64,000 nucleotides of DNA from contig NZ_OY760055.1 in NCBI RefSeq assembly GCF_963662885.1, positions 382,001 through 446,000 of the forward strand, given 5' to 3'. This DNA comes from an uncultured Pseudodesulfovibrio sp. (GTDB lineage Bacteria > Desulfobacterota > Desulfovibrionia > Desulfovibrionales > Desulfovibrionaceae). The notes below the pieces were generated by a model that worked only from the letters and a program-made list of their open reading frames with translations, made no database searches and had not been told where the DNA came from. Below are positions 18,167 to 27,140 of this stretch, in pieces (positions within the stretch are counted from its first letter, which is position 1; every line of letters starts with the position of its first letter). Both the position numbers and the translations under genes were made by a program.

Positions 18167-18846
18167 TGTGCGTTCTCCATGGGGAGTCCGAGGAGCCCCC
18201 GGATTCGGGTCTTGATGATGGCTTCGATGGTCTCGCGGTGGTCCGAATAGGAATCCCATCCGAGACGTTCGCAGAGCATGGGATGGCTTTCGAGCAGCTT
18301 GATGATCACGCTGATTATCAGATGCCCGGTGATGACGGCATCGGTCTCGCCCCGGCAGTTGGCGGCGGTCCCTTTGACCAGTGTGGACAGTGAGTCCAGG
18401 TTGTGCGTGAAAAAGGCGGTTTCCAACAGAGGGTAGGCTTCGGTCGGGTGGACCAACTCGCGGGAGATGATGACCACGCCCCAGATGTATTCGGAGCGGA
18501 TCAGCAGTCCGTTGATCAGGGAGGTCATGAACCAGTCCACCACCTTTCCCTTTTCCTCGGGCGTGTCTCCAGCCTCGGCCAGGCGGGCTTTCACGGCTTC
18601 GGCGGGTGGAAAAATCTGGTCGCGGACGCTGGTGATCTCCCGGATGATGGCCTCGTACAGTCCGGCCTTGCCGCCGAAATGGTAACTGACCGTGGCCAGG
18701 TTGACCCCGGCCTCGGATGCCAGAGTGCGCATGGAAACGCCGTTGTAGCCGTTCTTGGCAAACAACTCGGCGCCCGTGCGCAGCAGCGTGGCCCGGGTTT
18801 CCTCGCCCTGGGCCTGCTTGCGGGACTTGCGTCCTCCACTGGTCAT
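18163..18846 (-). CDS. TetR-family transcriptional repressor
   Basis: Regulator of 227 aa with an N-terminal TetR helix-turn-helix (LLRTGAELFAKNGYNGVS, then MRTLASEAGVNLATVSYHFG, then GKAGLYEAII). The C-terminal ligand domain (about 75-210) resembles the CecR/DUF1956-type regulators of efflux operons. The start at 18846 has GGAGGG 4 nt upstream; another ATG lies 12 nt earlier but lacks a good ribosome site. It overlaps the adaptor gene by 4 nt, so it is the first gene of its own target operon. The promoter at 18889-18918 carries a palindrome over the -35 box, which predicts autorepression. Confidence 0.88.
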   Translation of the reverse strand: MTSGGRKSRKQAQGEETRATLLRTGAELFAKNGYNGVSMRTLASEAGVNLATVSYHFGGKAGLYEAIIREITSVRDQIFPPAEAVKARLAEAGDTPEEKGKVVDWFMTSLINGLLIRSEYIWGVVIISRELVHPTEAYPLLETAFFTHNLDSLSTLVKGTAANCRGETDAVITGHLIISVIIKLLESHPMLCERLGWDSYSDHRETIEAIIKTRIRGLLGLPMENAQ

Positions 18847-18888
18847 GCTTCCCTCCATGGGACAGATAAAAAATAATAGAAGGGCCGA

Positions 18889-18925
18889 TTCATACCCCTC
18901 GACCACAATGTTTGTCAAACGTTTG
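18889..18925 (-). promoter_or_regulatory. Promoter and candidate TetR operator
   Basis: On the minus strand a perfect -35 box TTGACA (18918-18913) and a -10-like TATGAA (18894-18889) are 18 bp apart, about 45 bp before the tetR start. A perfect 10-bp palindrome, CAAACGTTTG (18916-18925), overlaps the -35 box within a longer AAAC/GTTT-rich stretch. Its position would let a bound repressor block RNA polymerase. Assignment to this TetR protein is inferred from proximity. Confidence 0.6.
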
Positions 18926-19049
18926 TTTAAGATGGTGGAGCACCGTTTTTATCCGGATTCCTGCCCAGCGTCCGTTCACCGCATGTTCATCGGCAGTATC
19001 GGATTGTTCATGCCCTCACGGTCTCGCTCAGGGCGGAAGGGGGGTCTCC

Positions 19050-19811
19050 TTACTGGTACGAGTCGTAGATCCATTGGAACGTGCTCTTGGACTGACCTGG
19101 CCGTCTGGTCTTGAGTCTGTCGAGGGCAGCCTGCAATGCGTCCACCAGCGCGTCATCCGTGTCCCGGTTGAGGGCCAGGTAAAAGTCCGAATTCACGAAC
19201 GTCCAGACCTGTTCGTAGGCGTCCGGGTCCAAGCCCTGAAGGAGGAAAAGCTTCCGGACATTCTGGGCGTTGAGGATGACCAGATCCACCCGCCCCTCTT
19301 TCAGCATGTTGAGCTGCGTTTTGGGGCTGTTTACTCTTTCCACTCTTTCGGGCGTTGAGTCCCATTCCTGGAGGAAGTCGTAGTCGAGCGCGCTGTGCCT
19401 GACCACGGCGATCCTGTATTCGTACAGATCCTGGATGGAGGCTATTTCGATATGGCGGGAAATCCGGGCCCAGGCCCCCAAGGAGACATGGCCGATGGGA
19501 CCGACCCATTTGAAGTGTTTTTCCCGTTCGGGCGTCCTGATGAGAGTCATGATTCCCTTTCCCTTCTCGGTCTTGGCCAGGGCCAACGCCTGCCCCCAAG
19601 GCATGAATCGCAATGCTTTCGGAGAAAGGGGGTTACCGGCTTCCTTCATGATCCTGTATATGACTTCGACCGTCGGTCCTTTCATATATCCCCCCGTATC
19701 ATCGACATGCGGCTCGACCCGAGCGTAGTAGAGCGTGTCGATGCCGCCGGCAAAGGCGGCACAGACAAATAGGGGCATGGCCAGGATCAGTGTGATGAGG
19801 AAAGGTCGCAT
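19050..19811 (-). CDS. Polar amino-acid-type periplasmic binding protein (orphan)
   Basis: A 253-aa exported protein with a signal peptide (FLITLILAMPLFVCAAFAGG, residues about 4-22). The mature part resembles family-3 solute-binding proteins: GPTVEVIYRIMKEAG, TRTPEREKHFKWVGPIG, VVRHSALDYDFLQEWDS, LKEGRVDLVILNAQNV and a C-terminal FYLALNRDTDDALVDALQAAL. No transporter genes accompany it, so it may be a scavenging or sensory protein. It lies downstream of potD on the same strand, but a terminator separates the two, and a plausible promoter lies at 19820-19848. The ligand is unknown. Confidence 0.78.
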   Translation of the reverse strand: MRPFLITLILAMPLFVCAAFAGGIDTLYYARVEPHVDDTGGYMKGPTVEVIYRIMKEAGNPLSPKALRFMPWGQALALAKTEKGKGIMTLIRTPEREKHFKWVGPIGHVSLGAWARISRHIEIASIQDLYEYRIAVVRHSALDYDFLQEWDSTPERVERVNSPKTQLNMLKEGRVDLVILNAQNVRKLFLLQGLDPDAYEQVWTFVNSDFYLALNRDTDDALVDALQAALDRLKTRRPGQSKSTFQWIYDSYQ

Positions 19812-19819
19812 ACTTTCTC

Positions 19820-19848
19820 TATATATCCATTAGGGGATAATTGTTCAA
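19820..19848 (-). promoter_or_regulatory. Candidate sigma-70 promoter of the orphan binding protein
   Basis: Minus-strand TTGAAC (19848-19843) and TATATA (19825-19820) are separated by exactly 17 bp and lie just upstream of the start at 19811. Both hexamers match the consensus only partly. The leader would be very short, so the true start site may differ. Confidence 0.35.
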
Positions 19849-19880
19849 CCGTTCTCGCCCCAACATGGACGGGAAGGCAG

Positions 19881-19910
19881 AAAAAAAGGCCGGACGTGGG
19901 TCCGGCCTTT
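19881..19910 (-). terminator. Intrinsic terminator of the pot operon
   Basis: A stem GGCCGGAC/GTCCGGCC, extended by flanking AAA/TTT pairs, with a GTGG loop, is followed on the minus strand by seven T residues. It starts 27 nt after the potD stop codon and separates potD from the next leftward gene. Confidence 0.88.
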
Positions 19911-19937
19911 CGGGTATTCGTCGGGAGATGTCCCGGT

Positions 19938-20972
19938 CTATTCGTTGCCGCCCTTGAGCTTGACCCAATAGTCTTCGTACAGCTTCATGGCTTCGCCGAT
20001 GTCGTCCTGGAACTCGCCGCGGGAGGCGGTTTCCGCATCGGGGTAGACGATGGCGTTGTCGGCCACTTCCGGCTCGAGGAACTCTGCGGCCTGGGCGTTG
20101 GGAGTGGAGTAGCCCATCTCGGTGGAGATGGCCGCGGCCACATCCGGGCGCAGCAGGTAGTTCAGGAAGGCGTGCGCCTCGTCCAGGTTCTTGGCCCCTT
20201 TCGGGATGCACAGGGAGTCCATCCACATGGAGAAGCCTTCCTCGGGGTAGATGTATTTGATCTCCGGGTTTTCCTGGTTGGCGATGTAGGCTTCACCGTT
20301 CCAGATCACGCCCACGGAGACCTCACCGGACAGCAGGGCCTGCTTGGGGGAGTCGGAATCAAAGACACGGACGTACGGCATGAGGGCCTTGAGCTTCTGG
20401 TAGGCCTGCTCCAGGTGGGCCGGATCAGTGTCGTTCAGGGAGTAGCCAAGGCTCTTCAGGGCGATGGCGAACACCTCGCGCGGGTCGTTGGGCAGCAGCA
20501 GACGGCCCTTCATCTCCGGCTTCCAGAGGTCATCGTAGGAGGACACAGCGGTCTCGCCGAGCAGCCCGGTGTTCACGGCGATGGCCGTGGAACCCCACAT
20601 GTAGGGTACGGAGAAGGTGTTGTCCGGATCAAAGGGTTGGTCCGTGAACTTGTCCGAGAGATTGGAGAAGTTGGTCAGCTTGGATTTGTCCAGCGGCAGG
20701 AGCATGTCCTGGCGGCGCATGAGCCCCACGTAGTCGGACGAGGGCACGATCAGGTCGTAGCCGCCACCGGCCAGCTTGATCTTGGCGTACATGGCCTCGT
20801 TGCTGTCGTAGGTGGAGATGTTGACCTTGATGCCGGTTTCCTTGGTGAAGTTCTCGACCACCTCGTCCGGGATGTATTCGGACCAGATGTACAGGTAGAG
20901 TTCCCCGCTGCCGGCAAGGGCCGGGACCGCGAAGGCGAGGGTCAGGACGATTGCGAGCAGTAGCTTTTTCAT
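19938..20972 (-). CDS. potD: Spermidine/putrescine-binding protein PotD
   Basis: Periplasmic polyamine-binding protein of 344 aa. The signal peptide is MKKLLLAIVLTLAFAVPALA, followed by ELYLYIWSEYIPDEVVENF, which is typical of PotD/PotF. Further family stretches are YDLIVPSSDYVGLM, VPYMWGSTAIAVNTGLL, LLLPNDPREVFAIALKSLGY and VGVIWNGEAYIA. It is the last gene of potABCD; its ATG overlaps the potC stop (ATGA), and a terminator follows. Polyamine preference cannot be read from sequence, though the Trp, Glu and Asp residues expected in the pocket (such as VIWNGE) are present. Confidence 0.93.
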   Translation of the reverse strand: MKKLLLAIVLTLAFAVPALAGSGELYLYIWSEYIPDEVVENFTKETGIKVNISTYDSNEAMYAKIKLAGGGYDLIVPSSDYVGLMRRQDMLLPLDKSKLTNFSNLSDKFTDQPFDPDNTFSVPYMWGSTAIAVNTGLLGETAVSSYDDLWKPEMKGRLLLPNDPREVFAIALKSLGYSLNDTDPAHLEQAYQKLKALMPYVRVFDSDSPKQALLSGEVSVGVIWNGEAYIANQENPEIKYIYPEEGFSMWMDSLCIPKGAKNLDEAHAFLNYLLRPDVAAAISTEMGYSTPNAQAAEFLEPEVADNAIVYPDAETASRGEFQDDIGEAMKLYEDYWVKLKGGNE

Positions 20973-21736
20973 GACTTCTCCTTGAGCAGCCGCCGGGACA
21001 GGAGGACGGCGGCCACGGTTATAATGATCATCAGCACGCTAAGCGCGTTGACGTCCGGCTTTATGCCGAGACGGACCATGGAATATATCCGCAGGGGCAG
21101 AACCTCGTAGGTCGGCCCCGTGGTGAAGAAGGAAACGATGACGTCGTCCAGAGACATGGTGAAGCTGAGAAGCCAGCCGGCCACCAGACCGGGCGCGGCC
21201 ATGGGCAGGACGATACGTCTGAAGACCTGGTATTCCACGGCTCCCAGGTCGCGGGCGGCCTCGACCACCCTGGGGTCGAACCCTTTGAACCGGGAATAGA
21301 CCGTGGCCGCGACAAACGGCACACACAGGGTCACGTGGCCCATGAGCAGAGTCCAGAAGCCGAGCGACAGCCCCAGCCCGAGGAACAGGACCAGCAGCGA
21401 GATGCCGATAACGATGTCCGGGGTCATCATCATGACGAAAATGGACGCGAAGACCGCACGACGCCCCTTGATCCGGTACTGGTGGAGCATGAACGCGGCC
21501 AGGGTGCCGATGAGGCAGGAGATCGTGGCCGAGACCACGGCGATGGTCATGGAGCGGAAGGCCGCATCCACCAGCGTGGCGTTGTGGAGCAGCTTGTCAT
21601 ACCACCGCAGCGTGAACCCCTTCCAGGCCAGCGAGAATTTCGAGGCGTTGAAGGAGTAGACCGCGATGACCACCAGGGGCAGGTACAGGAAAGCGAAGAC
21701 CAGTGAGGCGTAGGCGCGCTTGATCCAGATATTCAT
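20969..21736 (-). CDS. potC: Polyamine ABC transporter permease PotC
   Basis: Inner-membrane permease of 255 aa. The start is the ATG at 21736, whose first 4 nt overlap the potB stop (ATGA); the frame stays open far upstream, but that part is not protein-like. About six membrane helices are seen (first: ASLVFAFLYLPLVVIAVYSF). The ATPase-docking EAA loop is present: VVEAARDLGAVEYQVFRRIVLPMAAPGLVAG. The C-terminus overlaps the potD start by 4 nt. It pairs with PotB to form the channel driven by PotA. Confidence 0.93.
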   Translation of the reverse strand: MNIWIKRAYASLVFAFLYLPLVVIAVYSFNASKFSLAWKGFTLRWYDKLLHNATLVDAAFRSMTIAVVSATISCLIGTLAAFMLHQYRIKGRRAVFASIFVMMMTPDIVIGISLLVLFLGLGLSLGFWTLLMGHVTLCVPFVAATVYSRFKGFDPRVVEAARDLGAVEYQVFRRIVLPMAAPGLVAGWLLSFTMSLDDVIVSFFTTGPTYEVLPLRIYSMVRLGIKPDVNALSVLMIIITVAAVLLSRRLLKEKS

Positions 21737-22573
21737 ATGCGCACCTTCCTTCCGGCCCGGCGCACGCTTTTGTAGTAGAGCGCCAGCATCAGCCCCATGA
21801 TCAGGGTCATGGCGATGGAGGCCGCGGCCCCGAGCGGGATGTTGCGGGCCGCCAGGAACTGGTCGCGGATGTAGTTGCCCAGCAGCATGGTCCGCGCTCC
21901 GCCCAGGATATCCGGGATGTAGAACATGCCCAGCGCGGGCAGGAAGACGAGCATGCAGCCCGAGACGATGCCGGGCATGGTCAGCGGAATGGTGATCTTG
22001 CGGAAGGTCGAGAAGCGGCTTGCCCCGAGGTCGCGCGAGGCCTCGAGCAGCTTCAGGTCCAGCTTCTCGATGGCCGCGTACAGCGGCAGGATCATGAACG
22101 GCAGCAGGGTATATACCAGGCCGATGAAGACCGCCGTGGGCGTGTACATGAGCTTGAGCGGCGCATCGATGACCCCGAGGAACATCAGGAACTTGTTGAC
22201 CACGCCGTCGGCCTTGAGCACGGCCACCAGGGCGTACGTCCGGATCAGGGTGTTGGTCCAGAACGGAATCATGACCAGCAGGAGCAGGGTCGGGGTGTGG
22301 CGCTTGTCCGCCCGGGCCAGGATGTAGGCAAAGGGGTAGCCGATAAGCAGGCACAGCAGCGTTGCCGTGGCGGCCATGGCCATGGACTCGGCCAGCATGG
22401 AACCCAGCGCGGGCCGGAGCAGTTCCAGGTAGCTTTCAAGCGAGAAAACAGGCTGGATCAGGCTGTCCGGGTCTCGCGCAAGGAAGCTGACCGCCAGGAG
22501 CATGAGGGTGGGCACGGCCCCGAACAGGACCAGCCAGCCGAGCACACCGGTGACGACCAGACGCTTGAACAGG

Positions 22574-22584
<11 letters not shown>
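21733..22584 (-). CDS. potB: Polyamine ABC transporter permease PotB
   Basis: Inner-membrane permease of 283 aa with about six membrane helices (first: VVTGVLGWLVLFGAVPTLML). The EAA motif is clear: LLEASRDLGASRFSTFRKITIPLTMPGIVSG. LIRTYALVAVLKADGVVN and AVFIGLVYTLLPFMILPLYAAI are also typical of PotB. It overlaps potA by 11 nt and potC by 4 nt, so the cassette is tightly co-translated. Confidence 0.93.
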
Positions 22585-23692
<1,108 letters not shown>

Positions 23693-23730
23693 GTGTTTCC
23701 TTTATAAGTGCGGCGTCTTGGCGGACGCGG

Positions 23731-24807
23731 TCACGGCATGGGCACGGGCTGCAGGACAGCCCCGACCTCCGGGACGGAAAGCGCATGGCGGCGACGCAAT
23801 TTTGTTTTCAGGGACTCTATGCCCGGGTTGAACAGGAAGTGGAACACGATCGAGGCGGCCAGCGCGGCGACCAGGATCTGTCCCCCCTCGGGGTCTTCTG
23901 CATAGGTTTCGAACAGGGCGATGACAATGTAGTGAAGCAGGTAGAACGGATAGCTGATCTTGCCTGCGAACCGGTCGAATCGTAACCGTTTGAAGCCACG
24001 AAAGACAAGAGGCATCGCGACCAATGCAATAGTGGGCAGAAAAAAGGGCAGAAGCGGCTTGGGTAAACCGTCGGACAACAGGACCATGCCGGCCAGAACC
24101 AGAAACAGCCCATAGTCGTACCAGCGAGCCGCTTCGGGCAGCCTGCGGTGGGCCCGATAGGCCAGTATGCCACCCGCAAAAAGCCAGAATTCCAGGAGGA
24201 AAAATCGTTTGAAGAAGATCACCCCGGACAAGGGGGAGGCCATGACAGCGAGTTTCAGGGCCAGGCTGGCGGCCAGGAGGCCGAACAGCGTCCGGGAGCG
24301 CAGGCGGACCAGGAACGGGGCAAGCGCGTAGAAGGTTGCTTCCAACGACAGTGACCATGTCTGAATGAGCGGGGCGTCGGTCCACAGCGCGTCGTGGCTG
24401 TAGGCCGTGAAGTGTAGGCCGCCCTGCGGAGACAGGGTCAGGGAGAAGAGCAGCTCCTGGCCGATGGTCGTGGCGGTGGTCCAGGCCATGATCAGAAAGG
24501 CTGCCGGGTCGGCCAGGATGGCCCTCAGGCTGGCCCGGTTGGTCATGGAGCTGACGTCCAGGCTTGTCAGCAGCCCCAGGCTGATGACCACGGCCAAAGC
24601 ATACATGGGGTACAGGGTCAGGAAACGGCTCCAGTAGAAGGAGCGCGCGTCGCTGTAGGACCGGTCCAGGATCAGGGCCATGTAGAATCCGGAGATGGCG
24701 AAAAAGGTCAACACCGCCTCGTGGCCGTTGACCAGAGTCGTCCCTTCGAAAAAGGGAAAGTGCGAATTGAAGACCGCGAAGGCGAGCAGCAGGCGGATAA
24801 TGCCCAT
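23731..24807 (-). CDS. Acyltransferase 3 family membrane protein (OafA-like)
   Basis: A 358-aa polytopic membrane protein with about ten helices. The start at 24807 (MGIIRLLLAFAVFNSHFPFF) has GGAGG 7 nt upstream. The sequence fits the acyltransferase-3 family: an N-terminal His in the first helix (FNSHF), EAVLTFFAISGFYMALIL, SFYWSRFLTLYPMYAL with its Arg, and WSLSLEATFYALAPFL. Such enzymes O-acetylate surface sugars, peptidoglycan or exported compounds. The target is unknown and nothing nearby indicates one. It lies 38 nt before potA; shared transcription is possible but a functional link is doubtful. Confidence 0.82.
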   Translation of the reverse strand: MGIIRLLLAFAVFNSHFPFFEGTTLVNGHEAVLTFFAISGFYMALILDRSYSDARSFYWSRFLTLYPMYALAVVISLGLLTSLDVSSMTNRASLRAILADPAAFLIMAWTTATTIGQELLFSLTLSPQGGLHFTAYSHDALWTDAPLIQTWSLSLEATFYALAPFLVRLRSRTLFGLLAASLALKLAVMASPLSGVIFFKRFFLLEFWLFAGGILAYRAHRRLPEAARWYDYGLFLVLAGMVLLSDGLPKPLLPFFLPTIALVAMPLVFRGFKRLRFDRFAGKISYPFYLLHYIVIALFETYAEDPEGGQILVAALAASIVFHFLFNPGIESLKTKLRRRHALSVPEVGAVLQPVPMP

Positions 24808-24896
24808 ACCGTTACCTCCCCCTCCGGGAAAGCGGACCGAGGAGGTCCGGCCGGTGGTTGCATGCGGCAAACGCCGCAACAATCCGCCGCAATTTC

Positions 24897-25541
24897 TCAG
24901 CCGTTGACCCCAAACGGGGCGGGCCGGGGGTTGTCGGGCGGGATCGCGGACAGGGCGACCGGGGCGTGTCGAGCCAGGTCGGCCACGGAAATATAGGGCT
25001 CTTCGCCGCACAGGTAGGCACGCAGCCTCTGCTTGGCCTCGGCGTCCATGAAGGTCATGAGGGGCTGGGGCACGTCGGCCACCCGGGTCAGGGCATCCAG
25101 GATGAGCCCGTCCCATGCCTCGTGGAACCGCTCCAGATCGTCAGGGCGTAGCCGCTTGCGGCAGAGGGTGCAGCCGCAGTTCAGGGGGATTTCCCGGCCC
25201 AGATCGAACAGGCCGTATTCCTCGCAGATCTCCTGTCCCTTCCAGATGTCACGGACCGCGATCTCGAAACCGTAGGCCGTTGTCATGACATTGCAGTCGC
25301 AGCGATGGTTGACGTAGCGCGCGTTGTCACGGCTGACCATGTGCACGCCGGATTCGTCGGCATACACGGTCTTGCCCGGACCGGCAGCCGCGTCCATACG
25401 GTTGGCGGAGCGGGCCGCAAAGGCCGCCTCCAGCCGATCCCGTACATAGACGATAGTGCCGCGCGGGATGTCCCGGGCGGCAAAAACGCCGTAACCGATG
25501 GTCGGATCGACGAAACGTACTTCCGTTTGTGGATGCATCAT
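24897..25541 (-). CDS. SET-domain protein (putative protein lysine methyltransferase)
   Basis: A 214-aa protein with a compact SET domain at about 5-130. Visible motifs are GYGVFAARDIPRGTIV (N-terminal SET), RYVNHRCDCNVMT (the NHxCxxN cofactor and knot motif), GFEIAVRDIWKGQEICEEYG (the GEELxxxYG equivalent) and NCGCTLCRK at 121-129, resembling the post-SET Cys cluster of eukaryotic histone methyltransferases. Residues 130-214 are unassigned and helical. SET proteins use S-adenosylmethionine to methylate lysines. The substrate here is unknown. The ribosome site is weak (start 25541 or 25538). Confidence 0.82.
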   Translation of the reverse strand: MMHPQTEVRFVDPTIGYGVFAARDIPRGTIVYVRDRLEAAFAARSANRMDAAAGPGKTVYADESGVHMVSRDNARYVNHRCDCNVMTTAYGFEIAVRDIWKGQEICEEYGLFDLGREIPLNCGCTLCRKRLRPDDLERFHEAWDGLILDALTRVADVPQPLMTFMDAEAKQRLRAYLCGEEPYISVADLARHAPVALSAIPPDNPRPAPFGVNG

Positions 25542-25552
25542 GGGAAATCACC

Positions 25553-25571
25553 GCTTCCGCCTGGCGGAAGC
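25553..25571. repeat. Short perfect palindrome before the SET gene
   Basis: A 9-bp inverted repeat (GCTTCCGCC/GGCGGAAGC) around a single T, followed within 15 nt by a second one (GCGGCC-G-GGCCGC). They lie between the end of the acidic small gene (25597) and the SET gene start. They could attenuate read-through; no T-run is present. Confidence 0.4.
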
Positions 25572-25596
25572 CCGTTCAGGAGCGGCCGGGCCGCCC

Positions 25597-25869
25597 CTAC
25601 CAGTCCTCGTCTGTGTCGTAGTCTATCTCGTCTTCCAGGGTGTAGTTGCGCACCTTGATGCGCAGCTCGTCTTCGTCTTCGACGACCACACCCTCGGCGG
25701 TGACCCATCTGTCGATGTATTCGATCAGACTTTCGCCGTTTTCGTCGGGTTCGACGATGAACTCTTCCTCGCCGTCAACAAGCAGGACCACGCCTGCCAC
25801 GGTATCATTTTCCCAGTCCAGGGGGAGTATCTGACCGAACAGGGAATCTTCGTACACGTCGGTAGCCAT
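25597..25869 (-). CDS. Small acidic protein of unknown function
   Basis: A 90-aa, very acidic cytoplasmic protein with alternating beta-like segments (VAGVVLLVDGEEEFIVEPDE, WVTAEGVVVEDEDELRIKV) and an acidic tail (EDEIDYDTDEDW). I do not recognise the family. GGGAG stands 3 nt before the ATG, and the gene starts 12 nt after the GNAT gene, so it belongs to that operon. The codon pattern matches its neighbours, so it is probably real. Acidity and size would suit an adaptor or an inhibitor of a basic partner, but that is speculation. Confidence 0.7.
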   Translation of the reverse strand: MATDVYEDSLFGQILPLDWENDTVAGVVLLVDGEEEFIVEPDENGESLIEYIDRWVTAEGVVVEDEDELRIKVRNYTLEDEIDYDTDEDW

Positions 25870-25881
25870 TTTCTCCCGCTC

Positions 25882-26451
25882 CTATTGGTAGTTGTTTTCG
25901 GCGTCTTCTTCGTCGATGTTCAGGCGGTAGACAAGCCCGCCTTCCATGGGAATGAACTGTTTGCAGAACCGGCGCTGCACCGAGAACCCGTTGGCCTCGT
26001 AAAACAGCCGGGCGTTCTCAAAGGCACGCCCTTCGCCGGTCTCCAGAAAGATCGAACGTCCCAGTTCTCCGATTGCCCGCCGGTTCATCTCGGCCACGAG
26101 GGCCGAGCCTATGCCCAGCCTGCGGAACTCGGGGTCCACGGTGATGCCGTAGAGCTCGAATTCTCCGGGCCAGTACATGATCGGGCCGTAGCAGAGGAAT
26201 CCGATGATCCGCTCGCCCTGCGCGTCGTGCATTCTGGCGATGAGGAAGGTCTGTGCCTCCTCGCCGTTGCCGTAGGCGCAGTCCCAGGCCATGTCTTCGG
26301 CGGACAGCATGGCGTCGGCCGAAAACAGCCCACTCGATGCGGCCATGTTCAGGATGGTCTCCACATCCTCGGGCGTGATGCCCGAAGAAATGCGAACTTC
26401 CCGCATATCCTCGTGGACGTCTTCTTCTCTGGTAATCGTGTCCATGGTCAT
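25882..26451 (-). CDS. GNAT-family N-acetyltransferase
   Basis: A 189-aa acetyltransferase. The acetyl-CoA-binding signature is ELYGITVDPEFRRLGIGSAL (motif A, about 115-135), followed by IFLETGEGRAFENARLFYEANGF (motif B). An N-terminal extension of about 15 acidic residues precedes the domain. The substrate may be an amine or a protein N-terminus; the sequence does not say. It lies 20 nt after a small secreted-protein gene and 12 nt before the acidic small-protein gene in a leftward series. A second in-frame ATG at 26445 could also serve as start. Confidence 0.85.
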   Translation of the reverse strand: MTMDTITREEDVHEDMREVRISSGITPEDVETILNMAASSGLFSADAMLSAEDMAWDCAYGNGEEAQTFLIARMHDAQGERIIGFLCYGPIMYWPGEFELYGITVDPEFRRLGIGSALVAEMNRRAIGELGRSIFLETGEGRAFENARLFYEANGFSVQRRFCKQFIPMEGGLVYRLNIDEEDAENNYQ

Positions 26452-26471
26452 CTCGAAGCCGTTTTGGCTCG

Positions 26472-26810
26472 TCAGGCGAGGCGGTGTTCCCGCTCCCCGC
26501 GTTTCAGGTTCATTGAAGTGTAGTTCATAGACGAGGTGTCGCCGACGACCTCGATGGTCTCGACGTTGATGCTGTCGATGCCCAGGGAGTTGCTCAGAGT
26601 GCCGGTGACTTCGCAGGTTCTCCCTTCCAGGGTGGACGGATCCTGGTCCACGCCGAGAAGCAGGTATTCCGTATCGCCGTCCTTGAGCACCAGGCCGAAG
26701 TCGGTATTGACCACCAACCCCCAGAAGGTTCCGTCGCCTTCGGCGAGGGACAGGGAGGGGATGAGGCAGATGACTGCGGCCAGCAACAGGGGAATCAATC
26801 TTTTTTGCAT
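26472..26810 (-). CDS. Small exported protein, OB-fold-like
   Basis: A 112-aa protein with a signal peptide (LIPLLLAAVICLIPSLSLAEG, residues about 4-24). The mature part is a run of short beta strands (TFWGLVVNTDFGLVLKDGD, EYLLLGVD, LEGRTCEVTGTLSNS, INVETIEVVG), reminiscent of small bacterial OB-fold proteins. One Cys is present. I cannot name the family. Its ATG follows the stop of the upstream 90-aa gene by 3 nt with AGGA between, so the two are coupled. The pair looks like one exported and one cytosolic version of a similar fold. Confidence 0.7.
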   Translation of the reverse strand: MQKRLIPLLLAAVICLIPSLSLAEGDGTFWGLVVNTDFGLVLKDGDTEYLLLGVDQDPSTLEGRTCEVTGTLSNSLGIDSINVETIEVVGDTSSMNYTSMNLKRGEREHRLA

Positions 26811-26813
26811 GCG

Positions 26814-27086
26814 TTATCCTGGTATGTTGTTTTCAACGGGTGCAAAGCTCTCGACAACCATGGACTCCACCCCGCGTTCCTTGCGGACCACGCCGGTGAA
26901 GACCGCCTCGGCCCTGGACAGGGACAGAAGGCTGGGGAGGCTTTGGAAGTTCTCCACGAGAATTTCCCGTTCGTCCTTGCAGGCGATGAGCACCTCGGTC
27001 ACGCGGAATTGCTCGTCCCATTGACGGGGGACGACCATTCCCTTGACGGTGACCGTACTGTTTCGGTGTTGTTTCTCTTGCTGCAT
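26814..27086 (-). CDS. Small cytosolic protein, OB-fold-like, unknown function
   Basis: A 90-aa protein without signal peptide. Beta-rich segments VTVKGMVVPRQWDEQFRVTEV, LIACKDEREILVEN, AVFTGVVRKERG and VESMVVESFAPV suggest a small barrel such as an OB fold. No catalytic motif is visible and I do not recognise the family. It would be first in a leftward series with the exported small protein, GNAT and acidic protein. A sigma-54-like promoter lies 39-54 nt upstream of its ATG, and the gene upstream on the same strand encodes a sigma-54 activator. The ribosome site is only fair (GAGAAG). Confidence 0.65.
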   Translation of the reverse strand: MQQEKQHRNSTVTVKGMVVPRQWDEQFRVTEVLIACKDEREILVENFQSLPSLLSLSRAEAVFTGVVRKERGVESMVVESFAPVENNIPG

Positions 27087-27124
27087 GGATCTTCTCTACC
27101 AGTTGGTTTTGAAGATTCAGGGAA

Positions 27125-27140
27125 AGCATGGAGTGTGCCA
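27125..27140 (-). promoter_or_regulatory. Sigma-54-like promoter of the small-protein operon
   Basis: Minus-strand TGGCAC-ACTCC-ATGCT has a perfect -24 element and a -12 element with one mismatch (ATGC for TTGC). GG and GC are 12 bp apart. Transcription would begin near 27114, 28 nt before the ATG at 27086. The sigma-54 activator encoded directly upstream (27357-28751) is the natural candidate to drive it. Confidence 0.55.

Noticed and set aside
21737..22354. In-frame upstream extension of potC
   Set aside because: The extension overlaps potB in another frame and is not protein-like; the ATG at 21736 gives a normal PotC and an ATGA junction.
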